From UMGS1663 sp046964515 (lineage in GTDB: Bacteria; Bacillota; Clostridia; TANB77; CAG-508): DNA of 64,000 nucleotides. The stretch lies in the NCBI GenBank assembly GCA_046964515.1, contig JBKUYM010000002.1, forward strand, positions 124,001 to 188,000. The letters run 5' to 3'. Under the pieces are notes generated by a model, which was not told the origin of the DNA, ran no database searches, and saw nothing but the letters and a program-made list of their open reading frames with translations. The position numbers and the translations under genes are program-made. The first letter of the stretch is position 1, and every line of letters begins with the position of its first letter. Positions 60,346 to 64,000 of this stretch are shown here, piece by piece.

Positions 60346-62013
60346 ATGGCAAAAGAGGATATTTTTTCTAAAATGAATATGAAAGATTATAACAATCGTT
60401 TAGAGAAAGTCATAGAAAAGAAGGATTTTTCAGAGAATGTAAAAAACCTTCTTTTAAACATGCTATATCGTATTGAAACTGGTTATGCTGATTATGTAAA
60501 AGTAAAACAAAATGTAGAAACAAAGAAACGATTTGTAGAGAGGATTATTAAAATTGTAGAAGAAGATTGTCAAGAAATTCAGTTGGTAAAATCTATGTCA
60601 GAGGAAAGCAAGGTTTTAAATGGAGCAGAATTTTTAGTAGTGCCAGAACAAGGAAAGATTATAGTATATCAAAATGAAAGGATGTTATTAGAAGCGATAC
60701 TTGCATTAAAGCAAGGTTGTATACCAGTTGAAGAAGAATATGAACTAATGCAAGAGCCAATACAAGATTTTATTCTGCAGGGAAATCAGATGAATTTTGT
60801 AGAAGTGCTTCGAGATTTTAATGGCTGGTCTTGGGATATCTTAACAAAAGAAATCAAAAATCTTATGTATAATTTGGTTTATCAAAATATGGTTATTTTA
60901 CTAGGCAATTACTTTATGCAAAAATGGGGAAAGACAGAAGTGATTTGGGAAGAACCAGAAGATGAGGAAGAATTAGAACAAAATCCAATTAATACTATAC
61001 TAAGTAATAAAGAATTTGATCACATTTATGAAGAAGGACCACAAGCAAATGTTATACAAATTATGAGACAGGCTTTCATTCAAAATTATGGAGAAGAATT
61101 AGCCAAAAAGTGGGAAAGACAATTTTACCAAGTATTGTTAATCTTAAGCAGTAATCATAATCAGCAAGAAAAACAGAAAATAGAAGAAGCAAAAAAAGAG
61201 GCTATACAAGCTTTAGAGGAAATGCAGAATAAGAAAAGTTATGTCGAGAAGCAATCAAACTATAAAAAAGAGTTAACCATGCAAATTAAACAAATTGATC
61301 AATTATTAAATGATGATTATCTGTTAAAAGAAGAGTATAGAATCAGAAATAGCAAACTTGCTAATAAAGATAAAATTTTTAGTATTAGTCATTTAGCAGA
61401 CCAATTAGAAAGAGAAAGAAATCAGCTTTTAGAACAAATACAAAATAGTAATAAAGCCATTGAACCGAAAACATTCGTCAAAAGAAAGGAAGAAATCCAA
61501 AAAAGGGTAGCTTTTTTTGAAGAGTTAGGAATAGAAGAAAAAGAATCCTATGCAGATGAAATGAGCGCCGTAATAAAATTACAAACTATCTTTTTAGAAT
61601 GTTTTAGCAGTAAGATTCATAAAATAGAAAATAAAAAGCAGATGATGTCTTTATTATATGTTTTTCGCTATTATTTATGGATTCCTGTGGAAGAAACAAA
61701 TGTAAAAGAAATAAAACCATTACAAAAAGATATAGAAAAGATAGAAAAGCAACTAATTAAAAAAGCTTGTCAGATGAAAGTATTAACAACGATTAGCCAA
61801 GAGGAATCATTTAATGAAAAAGTACTAGCTAGCTTTTTAGATACAAAAATTATTACACTAGAAACGATTTATTTTATCTTAAAATACGCAAAAGAAATAT
61901 TAAAAGTAGAAATTTATGATGATACGATTCATGAAAAAACACGAGAAATTCCAATTGTGAAAAAAACAGAATTATCTGTAAAATTAAATAAAAAAATAAA
62001 GATATTCTCATAA
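60346..62013 (+). CDS. Large helical protein of unknown function
   Basis: 555 aa, after AAGAAAGGTAAATA. No signal peptide or membrane helix. Helix-rich throughout, with a compact N-terminal domain (1-200) containing GAEFLVVPEQGKIIVYQNERMLLEAILAL. An acidic linker (EEPEDEEELEQ) lies near 205-215, and a long coiled coil follows (about 275-385). Similar proteins lie between ftsK and metallo-beta-lactamase genes in other clostridia as far as I recall, but no name is assigned. The 42-nt gap from ftsK and 28-nt gap to the nuclease imply a shared operon, so a role with DNA translocation or RNA turnover is possible. Confidence 0.75.
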   Translation: MAKEDIFSKMNMKDYNNRLEKVIEKKDFSENVKNLLLNMLYRIETGYADYVKVKQNVETKKRFVERIIKIVEEDCQEIQLVKSMSEESKVLNGAEFLVVPEQGKIIVYQNERMLLEAILALKQGCIPVEEEYELMQEPIQDFILQGNQMNFVEVLRDFNGWSWDILTKEIKNLMYNLVYQNMVILLGNYFMQKWGKTEVIWEEPEDEEELEQNPINTILSNKEFDHIYEEGPQANVIQIMRQAFIQNYGEELAKKWERQFYQVLLILSSNHNQQEKQKIEEAKKEAIQALEEMQNKKSYVEKQSNYKKELTMQIKQIDQLLNDDYLLKEEYRIRNSKLANKDKIFSISHLADQLERERNQLLEQIQNSNKAIEPKTFVKRKEEIQKRVAFFEELGIEEKESYADEMSAVIKLQTIFLECFSSKIHKIENKKQMMSLLYVFRYYLWIPVEETNVKEIKPLQKDIEKIEKQLIKKACQMKVLTTISQEESFNEKVLASFLDTKIITLETIYFILKYAKEILKVEIYDDTIHEKTREIPIVKKTELSVKLNKKIKIFS

Positions 62014-62041
62014 AAGAACAGAAGAGAAAGAGAGGAAAAAT

Positions 62042-63700
62042 ATGAAAATTACTTTTTTAGGAGCGACTAAAACAGTTACAGGTTCTAACTTTTTAGTAGA
62101 AGCTGCTGGTAAAAAATTTTTGGTAGATTGTGGTATGTATCAAGGTGCTGCAGAAGACGAATGGGAGAATTCTTCTCCATTTGCTTTTGATGTGCAAGAA
62201 ATTGATTTTGCATTATTAACACATGCACATATTGACCATTCTGGAAGAATTCCCAAATTATATAATGATGGTTTTCGTCAAAAGATATATGCTACAAAGG
62301 CTACTTGTGATTTGTGTTCTATTATGTTACCAGATAGTGGACATATTCAAGAAATGGAAATTGAATGGAAAAATAAAAAAAGAAAGCGTAAAGGATTGCC
62401 ACCAGAGCCTCCTTTATATACTGCAGAAGATGCCCTTAAATGTTTAGAAATATTTGAGCCAGTTGCTTATGACCAAATTATAGATATTGACGATAATTTA
62501 CATGTGCGTTTCAATGATGCAGGACATATGTTAGGCTCTGCTATTATAGAAATATGGGCTCATGAAAATGGAAAAATGACAAAGGCTGTATTTACTGGTG
62601 ATTTAGGAAATAATGATATACCACTTTTATCATCACCAACAATGATAGAAGATGCAGATTATTTAGTGATGGAATCTACCTATGGAGGAAGATTACATAA
62701 TCGAAATGAAGATAAAGCAGAAATGTTCTTAAATGTCGTTTCAGAAACTTTAGATAAGGGAGGAACTGTCGTTATTCCATCTTTTGCAGTAGGAAGGACA
62801 CAAGAGATTTTATATGAATTAAATCGATTAAAAGATGCCAAGCAAGATGAATTATTCAAAGAGAAATATCAAACTTTAATGAAAGCAAAAGTATATGTGG
62901 ATAGTCCACTTGCTATTTCTGCAACAGAAGTATTTCGTGAGAATATGAATTTATTTGATGAAGAAACACAGGAGTTAATTAAAAGTGGAGATAATCCATT
63001 AGAATTTCCAGGATTAGAATTTACAAGAACAGCAGAGGAATCTCGTGCATTGAATGAAAAAAAAGAACCTGCCATTATTATTTCTGCTAGTGGTATGTGT
63101 GAAGTAGGTAGAATTAAGCATCACTTAAAACATAATTTATGGAATCCCAATAGTACTATTTTATTTGTAGGGTATCAAGCACCAGGTACTTTAGGAAGAA
63201 AAATTGTAGAAGGTGCAAAAACAGTTAAAATATTTGGAGAAGAAATTAGCGTTAATGCTAACATAGAATATATTGAAGGATATTCAGGACATGCAGACCA
63301 AGAATGGTTATTAAACTTTATTTATTCTTTTACACAAAAACCTAAGACAATCTTTTTAGTTCATGGAGAACCGGAAGGACAAATCGTCCTAAAACAGAAA
63401 ATACAAGGAAATACACAGATACCAGTTATCATACCAGAATATGGAGAAGAATATGAGCTAAATAATAAAGAAGTAAATCGTTTAGGAAGAATAAAAGGTG
63501 CCAAAGAGCATGAAAAGAAATATATCAGATTAGAAGTATTAGGAAGAATTCAAACCTTAAAAGAGGAATTAGAAGATATGTCTCAGATTGTAGAAGAAGA
63601 AATGTTACAAGAAGATGCCAGAGATGAAGATATTCAAATTTTAAATGACAGAATTAAGCAATTAGAAAAACAAATTGTAGAAATTGTAGAAGGAAAGTAA
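62042..63700 (+). CDS. Metallo-beta-lactamase/beta-CASP ribonuclease-like protein
   Basis: 552 aa, after GAAAGAGAGGAAAAAT. The MBL signature THAHIDHSG supplies His61, His63, Asp65 and His66. It is preceded by VDCGMYQG and followed by DAGHMLGSA and FTGDLGN. The beta-CASP part has YGGRLH, PSFAVGRTQEILYELN, ASGMCEVGRIKHHLKHNL and VGYQAPGTLGRKIVEGA. A C-terminal GYSGHADQEWL and VHGEPEGQ close the active site. This is the archaeal CPSF/YSH1-like (RNA-specific nuclease) type, different from RNase J. The last 60 residues form an added helical tail. Confidence 0.93.
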   Translation: MKITFLGATKTVTGSNFLVEAAGKKFLVDCGMYQGAAEDEWENSSPFAFDVQEIDFALLTHAHIDHSGRIPKLYNDGFRQKIYATKATCDLCSIMLPDSGHIQEMEIEWKNKKRKRKGLPPEPPLYTAEDALKCLEIFEPVAYDQIIDIDDNLHVRFNDAGHMLGSAIIEIWAHENGKMTKAVFTGDLGNNDIPLLSSPTMIEDADYLVMESTYGGRLHNRNEDKAEMFLNVVSETLDKGGTVVIPSFAVGRTQEILYELNRLKDAKQDELFKEKYQTLMKAKVYVDSPLAISATEVFRENMNLFDEETQELIKSGDNPLEFPGLEFTRTAEESRALNEKKEPAIIISASGMCEVGRIKHHLKHNLWNPNSTILFVGYQAPGTLGRKIVEGAKTVKIFGEEISVNANIEYIEGYSGHADQEWLLNFIYSFTQKPKTIFLVHGEPEGQIVLKQKIQGNTQIPVIIPEYGEEYELNNKEVNRLGRIKGAKEHEKKYIRLEVLGRIQTLKEELEDMSQIVEEEMLQEDARDEDIQILNDRIKQLEKQIVEIVEGK

Positions 63701-63710
63701 GAGGAATGTG

Positions 63711-64000
63711 ATGGAGAAGAAATACTATAATGATGCTTTAGTAGGAAATGAAGAAATGGTAGTTAGTTTTAGTAGTAAAGGAGAGCTCTTAAGACTATTT
63801 TATCCAACCAGAGATTGTAGACAATTTGTAGATACACTATATACAGGGGTTAAAATAAATGATTCTAATTTAATTTATTTACATGACGATGGTAATAATG
63901 TGTACAAGCAATATTATTCAGAAAATACAAATGTATTACATACAGAAATCGAAAATACTTATTTTCAGCTTCAGATGTTACAAACAGATTTTATGAGTAT
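63711..64000 (+). CDS. Possible GH15-like glycoside hydrolase, N-terminal fragment (3' cut by window edge)
   Basis: ATG at 63711 with AAGAGGAATGTG just upstream (an in-frame GTG directly precedes it). The frame is open to the window end, giving 96 codons. It begins NDALVGNEEMVVSFSSKGELLRLFYPTRDCRQF, similar to the beta-sandwich N-terminal domain of bacterial GH15 glucoamylase/glucodextranase-like proteins (G-x-G/N-...-D/KG-x-L-x-x-L-x-x-P). There is no signal peptide, so it would be cytosolic like the amylase at 20487. Only the non-catalytic part is visible, so the call is tentative. Confidence 0.55.
   Translation, partial: MEKKYYNDALVGNEEMVVSFSSKGELLRLFYPTRDCRQFVDTLYTGVKINDSNLIYLHDDGNNVYKQYYSENTNVLHTEIENTYFQLQMLQTDFMS

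Noticed and set aside
1..64000. CRISPR arrays, tRNA or rRNA genes and integrated phage
   Set aside because: No regularly spaced repeats, cloverleaf structures, rRNA motifs, or integrase/capsid/terminase-type products were recognised in the window.

Overview
The window is AT-rich DNA from a spore-forming, Gram-positive anaerobe, most likely an uncultured gut member of the Clostridia. The evidence is the division set (SepF, DivIVA-like, FtsK/SpoIIIE), a DUF4364 regulator, a spore photoproduct lyase-like radical SAM enzyme, a PdaB-like deacetylase, a SipW-type signal peptidase, an archaeal-type prolyl-tRNA synthetase and strong AGGAGG-type ribosome binding sites. The lineage is inferred. No rRNA, tRNA, CRISPR array or phage block was seen. 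Two runs of N (25987-26190 and 27822-28063) lie inside a duplicated gene pair.

Layout. 1-944: 3' end of a Mg2+ P-type ATPase, then a 0.5-kb element with 62-bp terminal inverted repeats. 1.5-8 kb: fused ABC exporter, rubredoxin-like protein, broken deacetylase, two-OB-fold SSB. 8.3-20.4 kb: a pilin-like GLUG protein, scpB, proS, DUF4364, a DnaJ-domain protein, a DapB-like dehydrogenase, a PHP/GNAT/trmB/glycoamylase run, and a coiled-coil pilin-like protein interrupted by an in-frame TAG. 20.4-25.4 kb: cytosolic alpha-amylase, PAP2 phosphatase, MscS channel, SplB-like protein, XRE regulator. 25.4-29.7 kb: tandem pair of pilin-like proteins with variable lectin-like tails. 29.9-36 kb: metG, a transglutaminase-like membrane protein, a two-component system. 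36-40 kb: a sortase / SipW signal peptidase / TasA-like fibre operon. 40-46 kb: CorC-type protein, WG-repeat protein, PLP enzyme, flavoprotein. 46.2-47.3 kb: a third pilin-like protein with a variable tail. 47.4-54.1 kb: Cys/Gly-rich mini-proteins, mutL, miaA, HlyD-like protein, sepF, divIVA. 54.2-56.4 kb: two further pilin-like proteins, one with Cys/His-rich repeats. 56.6-64 kb: rsmD, ftsK, a coiled-coil protein, a beta-CASP nuclease and the start of a possible GH15-like gene.

Most striking is a dispersed family of seven proteins that share a pilin-like N-terminal helix (GITLIALVITIIVLIILAG type, without the usual Glu5) but carry unrelated C-terminal domains. In three of them the C-terminus is an FGE-sulfatase/C-type-lectin-like domain ending in RGG...GFR. 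The exposed positions there are almost entirely NNT/NNC codons in a genome that otherwise favours A-ending codons. That is the footprint expected of adenine-directed mutagenesis by a diversity-generating retroelement (DGR). No reverse transcriptase or template repeat is in the window, so any such retroelement would act in trans. Three copies of a promoter with a TTAACC-RAAA-GGTAA element in its spacer precede members of this family. Together with the sortase/SipW/TasA operon, this suggests a large investment in a variable cell surface. The link between these parts is inference.
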